A stretch of 64,000 nt of DNA from Flavobacterium covae. Its GTDB lineage: Bacteria > Bacteroidota > Bacteroidia > Flavobacteriales > Flavobacteriaceae. Shown piece after piece: positions 41,723-51,258 of the stretch (position 1 is its first letter; every line of letters begins with the position of its first letter). The notes below the pieces were generated by a model, which was not told the DNA's origin, searched no databases, and was given only the letters and a program-made list of their open reading frames with translations. The stretch spans positions 2,604,001-2,668,000 of the forward strand of contig CP067379.1 of NCBI GenBank assembly GCA_019565575.1. Reading direction: 5' to 3'. The position numbers were made by a program, and so were the translations under genes.

Positions 41723-43123
41723 TTAAATTGTTTCTGCTAACTCTAAGGCTTTATTCAACGCTCCTAATTTGTTAAACACTTCGTTGTTTTCATTTTCTTC
41801 CACCGAATCGTTAACGATACCCGCACCAGCTTGATAATGCAATTCGTGATTTTTACTAATAAATGTACGAATCATTATGGCGTGGTTAAAATTTCCTTCA
41901 AAATCCATTACCCCAATGGCACCCCCGTAAAACGAACGGTTGGTATTTTCAATTTCTTCGATTAAATGTAAAGCTTTATGTTTAGGCGCTCCTGAAAGCG
42001 TCCCCGCTGGAAAGGTGTCTGCCACCACCTGCATGGTCGTTGCCGATTCGTGTAATTCGCTGGTTACTTTAGAAACCAAATGAATGACGTGCGAAAAGAA
42101 TTGGACTTCTCTGTATTTTTCTACTTGAACATTATGACCATTCCGACTCAAATCGTTGCGCGCTAAATCGACTAACATTACGTGTTCGCTATTTTCTTTA
42201 GGGTCTTCTGATAATTGTTTTGCCAAAAGCGCATCCTTTTCATCATCACCCGTACGTTTGAAAGTTCCTGCGATAGGATGGATTTCGGCTTTGCGGTTTT
42301 GGATAATAATTTGAGCTTCTGGAGACGAACCCATAATTTTGAAATTACCATAATCAAAATAAAATAGGTAAGGAGAAGGGTTGATGCTTCGTAAAGCACG
42401 ATACACATTAAATTCGTCGCCTTTGAATTTTTGCGAAAAGCGACGCGACAACACCAACTGGAACACATCGCCACGGGCACAATGTTTCTTACCTAAGCTG
42501 ACATTTTGTTTAAAAGCTTCATCGGTCAGGTTAGAAGTACTTTGCCCTTCACGTTCAAAAGTATATGAAGCAAAGGTTTTCGATTGTATGTATTGCTCGA
42601 TTTCGGCTAAATTATCCTGTTTGTCCGTACTATGGCAAAATAAATAGGCTTCATTTTTAAAGTGATTGATAGCAATGATGTTTTGATAAACGCTATAATG
42701 CATATCGGGAATGGCTAAATCCTCTTGTTTTTTTTGGATATCCACTTTTTCGAAATAGCGTACGGCATCAAACGTAGTGAATCCAAAAAGTCCGTTGGTT
42801 ATAAATTTGAAATTGGATTTTTCTACTTCAAAACTTGTAGTGAAGCTTTCTATGGCATCCAACACTTCTTTTTTATGGCTAATACTTTTGGTAGTGGAAG
42901 ACCCATCAGGAAAGGAAGTGGTTATGGTCTCGTTTTGAATCGTAATCGAAGCTATGGGATTGCAGCAGATGTACGAAAAACTTTTATCATTAGTATGATA
43001 ATCGTTACTTTCCAGCAAAATGCTGTGCGGGAATTTGTCCCTTAGTTTCAAGTAAATGCTTACCGGAGTGATGGTGTCGGCAAGGATTTGTTTGTAGGTG
43101 GTATGTAATTTATATTTTTTCAT
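41723..43123 (-). CDS. trpE: Anthranilate synthase component I TrpE
   Basis: 466 residues, intact. Chorismate-binding blocks in order: FQLVLSRRF, YLFYFDYG, GSSPE, IHPIAGTFKRTGD, HVMLVDLARNDL, FPAGTLSGAPK, YGGAIG, and AGAGIV near the end. It makes anthranilate with ammonia from TrpG. The gene is first in the operon, behind a leader peptide and attenuator. A 5' duplicate lies at 50178-51095. Confidence 0.95.
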   Translation of the reverse strand: MKKYKLHTTYKQILADTITPVSIYLKLRDKFPHSILLESNDYHTNDKSFSYICCNPIASITIQNETITTSFPDGSSTTKSISHKKEVLDAIESFTTSFEVEKSNFKFITNGLFGFTTFDAVRYFEKVDIQKKQEDLAIPDMHYSVYQNIIAINHFKNEAYLFCHSTDKQDNLAEIEQYIQSKTFASYTFEREGQSTSNLTDEAFKQNVSLGKKHCARGDVFQLVLSRRFSQKFKGDEFNVYRALRSINPSPYLFYFDYGNFKIMGSSPEAQIIIQNRKAEIHPIAGTFKRTGDDEKDALLAKQLSEDPKENSEHVMLVDLARNDLSRNGHNVQVEKYREVQFFSHVIHLVSKVTSELHESATTMQVVADTFPAGTLSGAPKHKALHLIEEIENTNRSFYGGAIGVMDFEGNFNHAIMIRTFISKNHELHYQAGAGIVNDSVEENENNEVFNKLGALNKALELAETI

Positions 43124-43210
43124 TTCGCTGGATTATATTTTTTAGTTGTGCTCAATGCTGTTCGCCTAAAGGCTCGAGTCATTTTGTGTGTTTTCTAAAT
43201 TTTTAACAAT

Positions 43211-43242
43211 AAAAAAGGCTTGTCGTGATTGACAAGCCTTTT
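43211..43242 (-). terminator. trp attenuator terminator hairpin
   Basis: On the minus strand AAAAGGCTTGTC pairs with GACAAGCCTTTT around AATCAC, followed by T-rich sequence. It lies between the leader peptide and trpE, as expected for transcription attenuation. Confidence 0.85.
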
Positions 43243-43284
43243 GGAGTATATTATGGTTTTAAACTACTACATAGCTGGTACTGC

Positions 43285-43341
43285 TCACGACGACTGACGT
43301 AAGTTGTTCCACCACCAAGTATTGTTTAAACTATTTTGCAT
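43285..43341 (-). CDS. trpL: trp leader peptide
   Basis: 18-residue ORF, MQNSLNNTWWWNNLRQSS, with three consecutive tryptophan codons (TGG at 43309-43317). Its stop is about 43 bases before the attenuator stem. Ribosome stalling at the Trp codons when charged tRNA-Trp is scarce should favour an antiterminator. The same peptide is encoded in the duplicate at 51259-51315, so it is under selection or recently copied. Confidence 0.85.
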   Translation of the reverse strand: MQNSLNNTWWWNNLRQSS

Positions 43342-43743
43342 TTTTATTTTCATTATTTGTATAATGCAAATGTATAGAATTATTTTTTTAAAATCCAAAA
43401 CAAATTTTAAAAAAGCGTGTCGTATTTTTTTGTTTCCTTGTAGGATAGTGTTTGATATATGATTTTTTATAACAATGGAATCTGTTTTTAAATAAACCTG
43501 TGGTTACGGATTTTTAAGAGAAGTATATGTCGTAGCAGGTGAGAAATGGAGGAGGAAGATTAGGGAGGGTTTGAGGAGTAGTTTCGAATTTAAAGGTTTT
43601 GTTAGGTTTATTTATTTTTTATTTTGATAAAATAGTTAATAATGCTTGTTAATTTTTTTTTAGTATAAAATAGGTTGAGAGTTATTTTTATTTTGTAAAA
43701 ATGGATTGAAAAATATATATTAGCTTGTTGAAATTAATATTAA
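43342..43743. promoter_or_regulatory. trp upstream region and island edge
   Basis: About 400 bases without a gene. The first ~250 bases are shared with the duplicate upstream of trpL' and must contain the trp promoter, but I cannot fix a TAnnTTTG element with good spacing. The remainder is unique AT-rich sequence before the ATPase gene. Confidence 0.4.
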
Positions 43744-44822
43744 ATGAAGATCAAAAAAATATCTTATGTAGATTCTAATTGGGAATTAGAAAATATTAAC
43801 TTAGGTCCTGTAAATCTTATTATTGGTAAAAATTCCACAGGAAAATCTAGGACACTTCAAACAATTGATTTATTGGTGAAAATGATTACCCAAAAGAGAG
43901 ATTTAAATTGGGGTGGACATTGGAATGTTACTTTTGAAAACCATAAGAAAGAATTTATAAACTATCAATTTAGTACTGGGGCTCAAAATCGTGGTGTTAC
44001 TTTTGAGAAAATGCTTGTAGATAATAACTTAGTTCTAACAAGAAACAAGAAATACAAAAAGAATATAAAAATTAAAAATTTTATAAATAAAGGACAATTT
44101 GATTATATATATCCACCAGATAATAAATTGATAATTCATACAAACAGGGACATAAAGAAATATCCTTTTTTAGAAGATATTGTTAATTGGGCTGATCAAT
44201 CTTACGGCTTTAAATTTGGTAATATAAGTCCGTATTCTTTATTGAATCAACAAGAATATGATTTACTAACAGCTGTTGAAGATATTCCAACACTTTTTTA
44301 TCATTAAAAAAGTTAGATAAAGAACAAATTATAGCAGATTTTAATAGTATCGGTTATAAAATTTCAGACATAGTAGTTCAAGAAAAAGGAGAATATTCTA
44401 CCATCAATATTAAAGAAGAAAACGTGGATAAATTTATTCCACATTATAAATTATCGCAAGGGATGTTTCGCGCATTGGCAGTTATAGTTTATGTACAATA
44501 TTTGATTTCAAGAAAAAGACCATCCACGATAATAATTGATGATTTATGTGAAGGATTGGATTATGAAAGAGCTACAAAATTGGGTAAATTGATTTTTGAT
44601 AAATGTCTTTCTAATGATATACAACTAATCGCTACATCTAATGATAGTTTTCTAATGGAAGTTGTGGATTTAAAATATTGGAATGTTTTAGTTAGAGAAG
44701 GAAAAAAAGTGAAAGCAATAAATAAAGAGTCAAATTCTACACTCTTTGAAGATTTTAGATTTACTGGTTTATCTAATTTTGATTTCTTTTCATCTAACTT
44801 CATCAAATCCCAAAGTTTATGA
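43744..44822 (+). CDS. AAA/ABC-type ATPase of a putative defence pair
   Basis: About 360 residues, SMC-like compact ATPase (AAA_21/AAA_15 class). Walker A is IIGKNSTGKS at residues 25-34, the signature-like helix is LSQGMFRALAV, Walker B is STIIIDDLCEGLD, and the switch region IQLIATSNDSF follows. One T is missing in the run at 44294-44299; repairing it joins IPTLFLSLKKLDKEQII. The 3' end overlaps the TOPRIM-like gene by four bases (ATGA-type), so the two are co-translated. Pairs of this ATPase class with a TOPRIM nuclease include PARIS and AbiL. The pair sits in a repeat-flanked island. Confidence 0.75.
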
Positions 44823-45559
44823 TTAAAACTGCAGTATTTGTTGAAGGACAAACAGAATTAATATTTACGAGAGAATTGATATTGAAATACTTCGAATATC
44901 AAGATGTTTGGGTTGAGTGTTATACATTATTTAATGATGAAGATTTAAATCCAACTGAATATAGTTTTCCAAACCAAGAAGCTAAATGTTATTTTCAAAT
45001 TTTAAATGTTGGTAACGATAATAAAGTATTGTCAAGTATATTGAAAAGGGAAAAATATTTATTTGAATCGAATCGTAAATTTGATAAGATAATTGGATTA
45101 AGAGATATGTATTCAAAGGATTATCGTGAAATTGTCAAAAGTTCAAAAATTGATGAAAGAGTTAATGAAAAGTTTATTGAAGGACATAAAAATGTAATAT
45201 TGCAAAAATCATCTTATTCAGATAAAATCAATTTTCATTTTGCAATAATGGAATTAGAGGCTTGGCTTTTAGGAATTGAATATTTATTTAAAAAGTTTAA
45301 TGACAAACTTGAAAATGAAACTATAAATACTACTTTAAATATTGATTTATCAGTAATTGATCCAGAAAAAGAAATATTTCATCCAGCTAAAATAGTTAAT
45401 CAAATTTTAGAAATGGTTGGAGATAATTACAGCAAAAGTAAGAGTGAGATAAATAAATTTATGGGATTAATAACAAGAGAAGATATAATTCAATTATTAG
45501 GAAAAGAAAAGTGTAATACATTTAAGGAATATTGTAAATCTCTCAACATACAAAAATGA
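44819..45559 (+). CDS. DUF4276-like TOPRIM-type protein, partner of the ATPase
   Basis: 246 residues, intact. The opening KTAVFVEGQTELIF has the glutamate motif of OLD/RloB/DUF4276 TOPRIM domains, and KIIGLRDMYSKD is in the position of the second acidic motif. FAIMELEAWLLG is a conserved helix of DUF4276 proteins. By family it could be a nuclease or a nucleotide-metabolising toxin controlled by the upstream ATPase. The catalytic DxD is not standard (RDMY), so activity is inferred only. Confidence 0.65.
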   Translation: MIKTAVFVEGQTELIFTRELILKYFEYQDVWVECYTLFNDEDLNPTEYSFPNQEAKCYFQILNVGNDNKVLSSILKREKYLFESNRKFDKIIGLRDMYSKDYREIVKSSKIDERVNEKFIEGHKNVILQKSSYSDKINFHFAIMELEAWLLGIEYLFKKFNDKLENETINTTLNIDLSVIDPEKEIFHPAKIVNQILEMVGDNYSKSKSEINKFMGLITREDIIQLLGKEKCNTFKEYCKSLNIQK

Positions 45560-45574
45560 TTTTTTTCTAAATTA

Positions 45575-45782
45575 ATGACCTCTATATACCCCACTCCCCA
45601 CCTCGAAGCCGAAATCTACTACCTTACTGGAAGCCGAAGGTGGAAGAAAAACTCCAGTAGCTTCTGGTTATAGAGGACAATTTTATTATGTTGGTAAAGA
45701 TTGGGACTATAGGTTAAACCCAGCAACTGACCGTTTTAAATACGAAATGCAACCTTATCCTAAAGTTGCATTTCGAGTATAG
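45575..45782 (+). CDS. EF-Tu domain III-like small protein, copy 1, probably 3'-truncated
   Basis: About 68 residues after removing one base at 45627-45633 (CTGGAAG for CTGAAG). LEAEIYYLTEAEGGRKTP then SGYRGQFYY mirrors the start of EF-Tu domain III (EVYxLSxxEGGRxTPFxxxYRPQFYF). The domain would normally continue for another 60 residues, but here the frame runs out after a short unrelated tail. The block including its 3' neighbour is duplicated at 53523. A free-standing EF-Tu-like fragment could act as a decoy or immunity element; this is speculative. Confidence 0.5.
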
Positions 45783-46372
45783 ACTAATTTGTAGTATTAC
45801 TATTGAGTTTTAATTTTGAGTACTTGTCGTTAGATCAACTGATTTAGCTCTACCCACAATCAAATTGTTATATTGATCAATCAAGGCATTGAGCTGATTA
45901 ATAGAGGTTGCGTAAGGAGAAATAGCAGGCGCTTCAATTAGCGTGTGAAATGCTGTAATACGGTCTCTTAAGGCATAGTACACGGTGTTGGCTTCGTTGC
46001 GTTTGCTGATTAAATTTTCTGGTGTAGCATTGCCATATTCTTGAGTTCTATCAAGATACACGGTGTTAAACGCATTGTTTTGTTTTTTCATTTCGTCTTT
46101 CCATGCTGTCAAATTAAGGGTAGTAAGTGCAGCTATAAGTTCTGGTTTTGTTTCCCAATCGTTGATGATGTTAGTCAGGGTAGCTGTTTCGGCTTGGTAG
46201 TTTAATCGAGAGATCCCCGAACCGTAAAATCGTAGGTTAGTGGCTAATTTTTGTGCGGCTACTCGAAGGGTTTCCTCAAAATGGTATTCATAGCCTTGAA
46301 CCACATAGAATAAACCATTTATACAATCGTCTCTTCTTTTGTCAATGTTTAATAGGGTAGTGGTGTTTTCGT
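45584..46372. repeat. 0.8-kb direct repeat, copy 1 (EF-Tu-like gene and DUF6261 3' half)
   Basis: Nearly identical to 53530-54306. Homology ends exactly at the shared octamer GTTTTCGT, where this copy continues into lipoprotein-type sequence instead of the DUF6261 N-terminus. Confidence 0.85.
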
Positions 46373-46724
46373 CGGGTAAGCTCAAAATTTTTCCATCCAT
46401 ATCTAAATCATAATCACTTAAACAAAAGTCCTCTTCATCTGAATAAACTGAAAATTCTACAGAATTAGAAGTTCTATAATGAACGTAAACTTTATTGACT
46501 TTTAGATACGGATTTTTTTCTAATTTAGTTTTTGTTCTATATTTCATAAAATTTGAATAATAATCATCGTAAAGTTTATCATTCATTGAACTGTTAGAAT
46601 CAATTATTTTATTTGTTATCAAATATTGTCTAAAATCAGTATTTGTATAGCCAGTAGACTTACTAGTTTTACAACTGTTACTGATAACAATAATTAATAA
46701 ATATATAGCTAAATGTTTTTGCAT
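45810..46724 (-). CDS. Chimeric lipoprotein: immunity-like N-terminus joined to DUF6261-like C-terminus
   Basis: 304 residues. Residues 1-18 form a lipoprotein signal peptide with a cysteine at about 18 (SNSCKTS). Residues 20-118 are closely similar to the lipoprotein encoded at 46894-47622 (for example YLKVNKVYVHYRTSNSVEFS and DYDLDMDGKILSLPDEN). From NTTTLLNIDKRRD to the end it equals the C-terminal ~185 residues of the DUF6261-like protein at 53744-54484. The join lies at GTTTTCGT (46365-46372), present in both parents. Whether the hybrid is functional is unknown. Confidence 0.75.
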   Translation of the reverse strand: MQKHLAIYLLIIVISNSCKTSKSTGYTNTDFRQYLITNKIIDSNSSMNDKLYDDYYSNFMKYRTKTKLEKNPYLKVNKVYVHYRTSNSVEFSVYSDEEDFCLSDYDLDMDGKILSLPDENTTTLLNIDKRRDDCINGLFYVVQGYEYHFEETLRVAAQKLATNLRFYGSGISRLNYQAETATLTNIINDWETKPELIAALTTLNLTAWKDEMKKQNNAFNTVYLDRTQEYGNATPENLISKRNEANTVYYALRDRITAFHTLIEAPAISPYATSINQLNALIDQYNNLIVGRAKSVDLTTSTQN

Positions 46725-46726
46725 TA

Positions 46727-46893
46727 TTACTTATTATTTTTATTGTCATCTACAAGTTTATAAAATTCTTGCGTTTCTTTTTGCGGTATTTCAGCTTGAA
46801 GGTATTTAAAAAACCTTTCATAATCTATTTTATTATCTTTTTTATACACCACAAATAAATGGTGAAAGGTCAGACTAAATTTCAGATTAATAC
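46727..46893 (-). pseudogene. Orphan C-terminal fragment of the toxin-like protein
   Basis: About 54 residues with no start codon, beginning right after the stop of the lipoprotein gene. SLTFHHLFVVYK and KYLQAEIPQKETQEFYKL match the C-terminus of the toxin-like protein at 47612-49458 (there FHHLWVVYK and the same QAEIPQKETQEFYKL). It ends with its own TAA three bases before the chimeric lipoprotein ATG. Such orphan tips are typical of recombining polymorphic toxin loci. Confidence 0.75.
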
Positions 46894-47622
46894 TTATTTT
46901 ACAAGAAATTCGCCAGTAACTCTAAAACAAGTAAGACCATAACTATTTTTAAATTTTTCTGCTTTAAGGGTGGGTTGGTATATCTCCTTAATATTTGTTT
47001 TTCGAGTTTTTGCCAACCAATATTTTTTGAATTTATAATTATTCTTAGCTTTACCCCAATATTTTTTGGATAAATAAATAGTATCATTGCTTATTTTGCC
47101 TTCTACATAATCATACCATTCATTAAAAGGGCTTCTACTGTGCCTTCGTGTTTTAATAATATTGTTAGTTATTTCAAAATCTCCAAAATAGCTAACAACA
47201 ATAGGTTTTATTACTTTTACGATACCGTTTTCGTCGGGTAAGCTCAAAATTTTTCCATCCATATCTAAATCATAATCGCTCAAACAAAATGTTTCTTCAT
47301 CTGAATAAACTGAAAATTCTACTGAATTAGAAGTTCTATAGTGAACGTAAACTTTGTTTACTTTTAGATAGGGATTCTTTTCTAATTTAGTTTTTGTTTC
47401 ATATTTAAGAAAGTCAGCAAAATAATCATCATAAAGACTTTTACTTTTCTCTGAATATAAATAGCCATTTTCTTTCTTTTTAAATAATATATTCTTTTTT
47501 GTTAAAAAGTCTTCAAATCCTTTGTCTTCCCAACTTCCTTTTTTTTGTAAACTATTTGAACTACAAGAGATAAAGAATTGAAATAATAAAATTAATGTTA
47601 TTTTAAAGAAGTTATTGTCCAT
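46894..47622 (-). CDS. Lipoprotein, putative immunity protein
   Basis: 242 residues. The signal peptide ends in a lipobox-like FISCSSN (cysteine about residue 20), so outer or inner membrane lipidation is expected. No known domain is recognised; it is rich in Lys, Tyr and Asp. It overlaps the 3' end of the toxin-like gene by 11 bases and has a paralogous N-terminal half in the next gene, which is the arrangement of an immunity gene behind its toxin. Confidence 0.6.
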   Translation of the reverse strand: MDNNFFKITLILLFQFFISCSSNSLQKKGSWEDKGFEDFLTKKNILFKKKENGYLYSEKSKSLYDDYFADFLKYETKTKLEKNPYLKVNKVYVHYRTSNSVEFSVYSDEETFCLSDYDLDMDGKILSLPDENGIVKVIKPIVVSYFGDFEITNNIIKTRRHSRSPFNEWYDYVEGKISNDTIYLSKKYWGKAKNNYKFKKYWLAKTRKTNIKEIYQPTLKAEKFKNSYGLTCFRVTGEFLVK

Positions 47623-49458
47623 TTGCTTTTTTGTTATTTTTCTCTAGTTTATAAAATTCTTGCGTTTCTTTTTGCGGTATTTCAGCTTGAAGGTATTTAA
47701 AAAGCCTTTCGTAATCAATTTCATTTGTTCCTGGTTTATAAACCACCCACAAATGATGAAAGGTTGGATTAGATTTTAAATTGATACTTATTTGATAGTT
47801 TTCGTATTTTATTAATTCTTTTTCATATTTAGCTTGAGCCTCTTTTAATTTTTCTTTATTCGTATATTCCGATTCTATTGGCTTCTTCGGTTCTTTTGGC
47901 ATTTCAGGATAAGGAATAGCATCGTGCATATTGTTTGAAGGCCAAAATGTGCCGAAGCCAAACTTGGTTGATTGATGTAAATTATCATTTTCATCAGTAT
48001 AAGAAAATGTTTCTTGTCCACGATTTAGTAAAACATCGAACAGTCTTTGATAATCATAGTTTTGCCCATCAATATATTTGTCAAGATTAAATGGTGCTTT
48101 GTTATTTGATTTTCCATAGTATAAATCAAAGGCATACGTCATATTGATTTTATCTGTTAATTTGGCTTGCATATTTACACCTGCCGACCAGTACTGGTCG
48201 GAACCCATTCAAAAAAATAAAGGCGGTTTATAAATATCGTTGTAGGAAGAAATCATAAAATTACCCACTTTTATAGATGCTCCACCTATAATTTGATGTC
48301 TATGTGGATTGTCTTGTGAATTATGTTCGTCTTTTCTTCGACTTCCATTATTATCATATTCATTTGTAACTTTTCCTGAGCTTAAAATACCCGTTGAGCC
48401 CAGCGTAAACGCATACTCAAAAGGGTTGTTTACTCCAGAGCCTGTAAAATTATTAAACAAATTCATATTGAGAGCATTGCCTGTTTTATAACCTAGTGTT
48501 ATAGCAGGTGTGCCTGATAAAGTAACCAAATGCTTACTCATTGGGGAAGTTCCAGGAGCACCATTGCCATAATAGGTAAGTGCAGCATTGAAACTTGGCA
48601 TTAAATGAAAATCGCCACTACTTATATTTTTTGAAATTCCTGCATATAAACTTGTCGTAAAACCACCGCCAAGACTAAAACTAAATTTTAACCCAATATT
48701 GAATAGAGGATTTGGGTCGTCTGGACCTGAACTGGTATTTTCATAATCGTCATAATCTGCTGGGCTTGGTCCCCCTTTTGTATTTCTGTTTTGTCTAAAA
48801 TGTTTTGGTTCTTCTTGTTCTTGTTTTGGAAAAAGAATATCAAGATTACCTGTATAGTCAGGCGATTCAAGTTTAGCAATAATTACTGGAATATTGTTCA
48901 GGGCATCAAATCTAAAAAGATCATAATCATAAGTTTCGTAATTATCGCCTGAGTTTTTCAAATCTTCTAAAGAATGGTTTATATGCTTACCGTAAGCTTC
49001 TGCTAGCGAAGCTATTAGTTTTATTTTTCGGTCATTGAATTTATTAATATGTAAAAGTGCAGTTTCCCAAATAAGAATTTGTTTGCTTTCTTTATCATAA
49101 GAAGCTAAATCTGGATGCAAACTTTTGGTTACTACAATTGGTGGATTTGTTATTTTACCATCTGTAATATCTTTGTATAATCTGTAAACAATTCCTGTAT
49201 TATCTGCGGTAAATTTCGAGACCATTTCTGTTGCTACATTTTTATATGGTCGTGAACGTAGGTGCTTTCTAGCTTCCATTCACTCTCAATAATTTCTCTT
49301 TTTGGTGGGGATTCTGGTTCGCCATAATGTATGCCAACATCAGAAGTTATACTAATTGTTTTTGCGGAGTTGTAAACTATATCACCTTCTGAATATATTT
49401 TATAATCTCCACCAGTAGTTTCAGTAATTTTACCTCCAACAATTCTTATTCTAGTCAT
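47612..49458 (-). CDS. Polymorphic-toxin-like protein (type 23-like), interrupted
   Basis: About 615 residues if read through. The N-terminal ~60 residues (MTRIRIVGGKITETTGGDY) look like a delivery or adaptor module; the middle has a peptidase-like HINHSLEDL region and a low-complexity linker. A glycine/serine-rich part leads to SSYNDIYKPP and GSDQYWSAG, reminiscent of the ND and GDxYRT motifs of toxin type 23 (Ntox23). Two interruptions exist: one missing A at 49239-49243, and an in-frame TGA at 48209-48211 directly before MGSDQYW that does not need a frameshift. Toxin assignment is inference from motifs and neighbours. Confidence 0.5.
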
Positions 49459-49747
49459 AGTTTTTTAGTGTTTAGTTTTTCAAAGTTTTCTTGTAACGGT
49501 TTGGGTATTGCCGAAGGAACAGCTTTGTGCGATCGGCAAAATGGATGCAATTATATTTTTATAAATTTTTAGTTTATCATTTTCAATTTTACACTTGTAG
49601 TGTCTTTTATTTCAAATTAAAAAAATGTAAATCCTTAAAATACATATCTTTAAAATCATCTTTTTTTTCTACCAAGAATAAGTGTTTCTAAATAAAATAT
49701 TTTGCATCTCCCTTGATTTTTTATCTGTTTGCCTAGAACTTTATTTT

Positions 49748-50092
49748 TTAGATTTTCAATTCATAATTCCCTTTTCCATATTCTAGGTTTTTAAAATAAT
49801 AGTAATTTTCTGCTTTTCCACAACTTATACAAACAATGCTCATTGTATCTTTGTCTTTAAGGAAATAATATTCTCTATTAAAATTTCCAACTCCCATATT
49901 TTTATCAGACCAAACAGATGAATTGATCCTTAATTTATCTTTTGAATATATAGAGTTATTCAAGAATAATTTAGAATTATTATCCGTAAAATTGAATACT
50001 ATTAAGTTTTTTCTTTCTAAATCTGAAATAATCTTTTGATCTTTATAAGATTGAAAAATAAATAAATAAAATAAACAACTAAATTTTTTCAT
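49748..50092 (-). CDS. Small exported protein of unknown function
   Basis: 114 residues with a hydrophobic N-terminus (MKKFSCLFYLFIF). A cysteine pair (CISCGK) occurs near residue 90. No family recognised. It sits between a truncated gene end and the toxin-like gene, so it could be a further immunity or accessory gene. The 290 bases that follow, to 49459, hold no visible gene. Confidence 0.5.
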   Translation of the reverse strand: MKKFSCLFYLFIFQSYKDQKIISDLERKNLIVFNFTDNNSKLFLNNSIYSKDKLRINSSVWSDKNMGVGNFNREYYFLKDKDTMSIVCISCGKAENYYYFKNLEYGKGNYELKI

Positions 50093-50094
50093 AG

Positions 50095-50180
50095 TTATAA
50101 AGATTTAATACTTTCAATTAAAGTTTTTTTTACAGTTTCCAAAAGTTCTTGTATATCATATACTTTTTCTTTAGGGTAGT
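50095..50180 (-). pseudogene. 3' end of an unknown gene cut by the trpE' duplication
   Basis: About 28 codons, ENYPKEKVYDIQELLET to a TAA at 50095-50097, run straight out of the trpE' sequence. The join occurs at the shared word CCCTAAAGAA, which trpE also has at this point. The upstream part of the gene is absent. Confidence 0.6.
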
Positions 50181-51095
50181 TTTCAATTGTTTTGCCAAAA
50201 GCGCATCTTTTTCATCATCACCCGTACGTTTAAAAGTTCCTGCGATAGGATGGATTTCGGCTTTGCGGTTTTGGATAATAATTTGAGCCTCAGGAGACGA
50301 ACCCATAATTTTGAAATTACCATAATCAAAATAAAATAGGTAAGGAGAAGGGGTGATGCTTCGTAAAGCACGATAGACATTAAATTCGTCGCCTTTGAAT
50401 TTTTGCGAAAAACGACGCGACAACACCAATTGGAACACATCGCCACGGGCACAATGTTTCTTACCTAAGCTGACATTTTGTTTAAAAGCCTCATCGGTCA
50501 GGTTAGAAGTACTTTGCCCTTCACGCTCAAAAGTATAAGAAGCAAAGGTTTTCGATTGTATGTATTGCTCGATTTCGGCTAAATTATTCTGTCCGTTTGT
50601 ACTATGGCAAAACAAATACGCTTCATTTTTAAAGTGATTGATAGCAATGATATTCTGATAGACGCTATAATGCATATCGGGAATGGCTAAATCCCCTTGT
50701 TTTTTTTTGGATATCCACTTTTTCGAAATAGCGCACGGCATCAAATGTAGTGAATCCAAAAAGACCATTAGTTATAAATTTGAAATTGGATTTTTCTACT
50801 TCAAAACTTGTAGTGAAGCTTTCTATGGCATCCAAGACTTCTTTTTTATGGGTAATACTTTTGGTAGAGGAAGAACCATCAGGAAAAGAAGTGGTTATAG
50901 TCTCGTTTTGAATCGTAATCGAAGCTATGGGATTGCAACAGATATACGAAAAACTTTTATCATTAGTATGATAATCGTTACTTTCTAGCAAAATGCTGTG
51001 TGGGAATTTGTCCCTTAGTTTCAAGTAAATGCTTACCGGCGTGATGGTGTCGGCAAGGATTTGTTTGTAGGTGGTATGTAATTGTATTTTTTCAT
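50178..51095 (-). pseudogene. trpE': Truncated trpE duplicate
   Basis: Corresponds to the first ~310 residues of TrpE. It breaks off after FKRTGDDEKDALLAKQ, before the catalytic LVDLARNDL and FPAGTLSGAPK blocks, so it cannot make anthranilate. Further breaks occur near 51083 (one A missing after the start) and at 50701-50709 (one extra T relative to copy 1). The promoter-leader region upstream is intact, so it may be transcribed under trp control. Confidence 0.85.
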
Positions 51096-51181
51096 TTCAC
51101 TGGATTATATTTTTTAGTTGTGCTCAATGCTATTCGCCTTACAGGCTCGAGTCATTTTGTGTGTTTTCTAAATTTTTAACA

Positions 51182-51213
51182 ATAAAAAAAGGCTTGTCAA
51201 TCACGACAAGCCT
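51182..51213 (-). terminator. Attenuator hairpin of the trp duplicate
   Basis: GGCTTGTC/GACAAGCC stem as in copy 1, but the six-base loop is in the opposite orientation (plus strand AATCAC here, GTGATT in copy 1). Confidence 0.8.
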
Positions 51214-51258
51214 TTTGGAGTATATTATGGTTTTAAACTACTACATAGCTGGTACTGC

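Larger units (their letters stand above)
42190..43590. repeat. 1.4-kb direct repeat, copy 1 (trpE 5' part, trpL, upstream region)
   Basis: Matches 50178-51560 in the same orientation with scattered substitutions. The match covers about 930 bases of trpE, the attenuator, trpL and about 250 bases upstream. Outside these limits the two loci are unrelated. The copies flank a 6.6-kb accessory segment. Confidence 0.85.

Noticed and set aside
44561..44851. Antisense frame across the ATPase/TOPRIM junction as an antitoxin gene
   Set aside because: It lies wholly within the two sense genes and shows no domain or ribosome-binding context.
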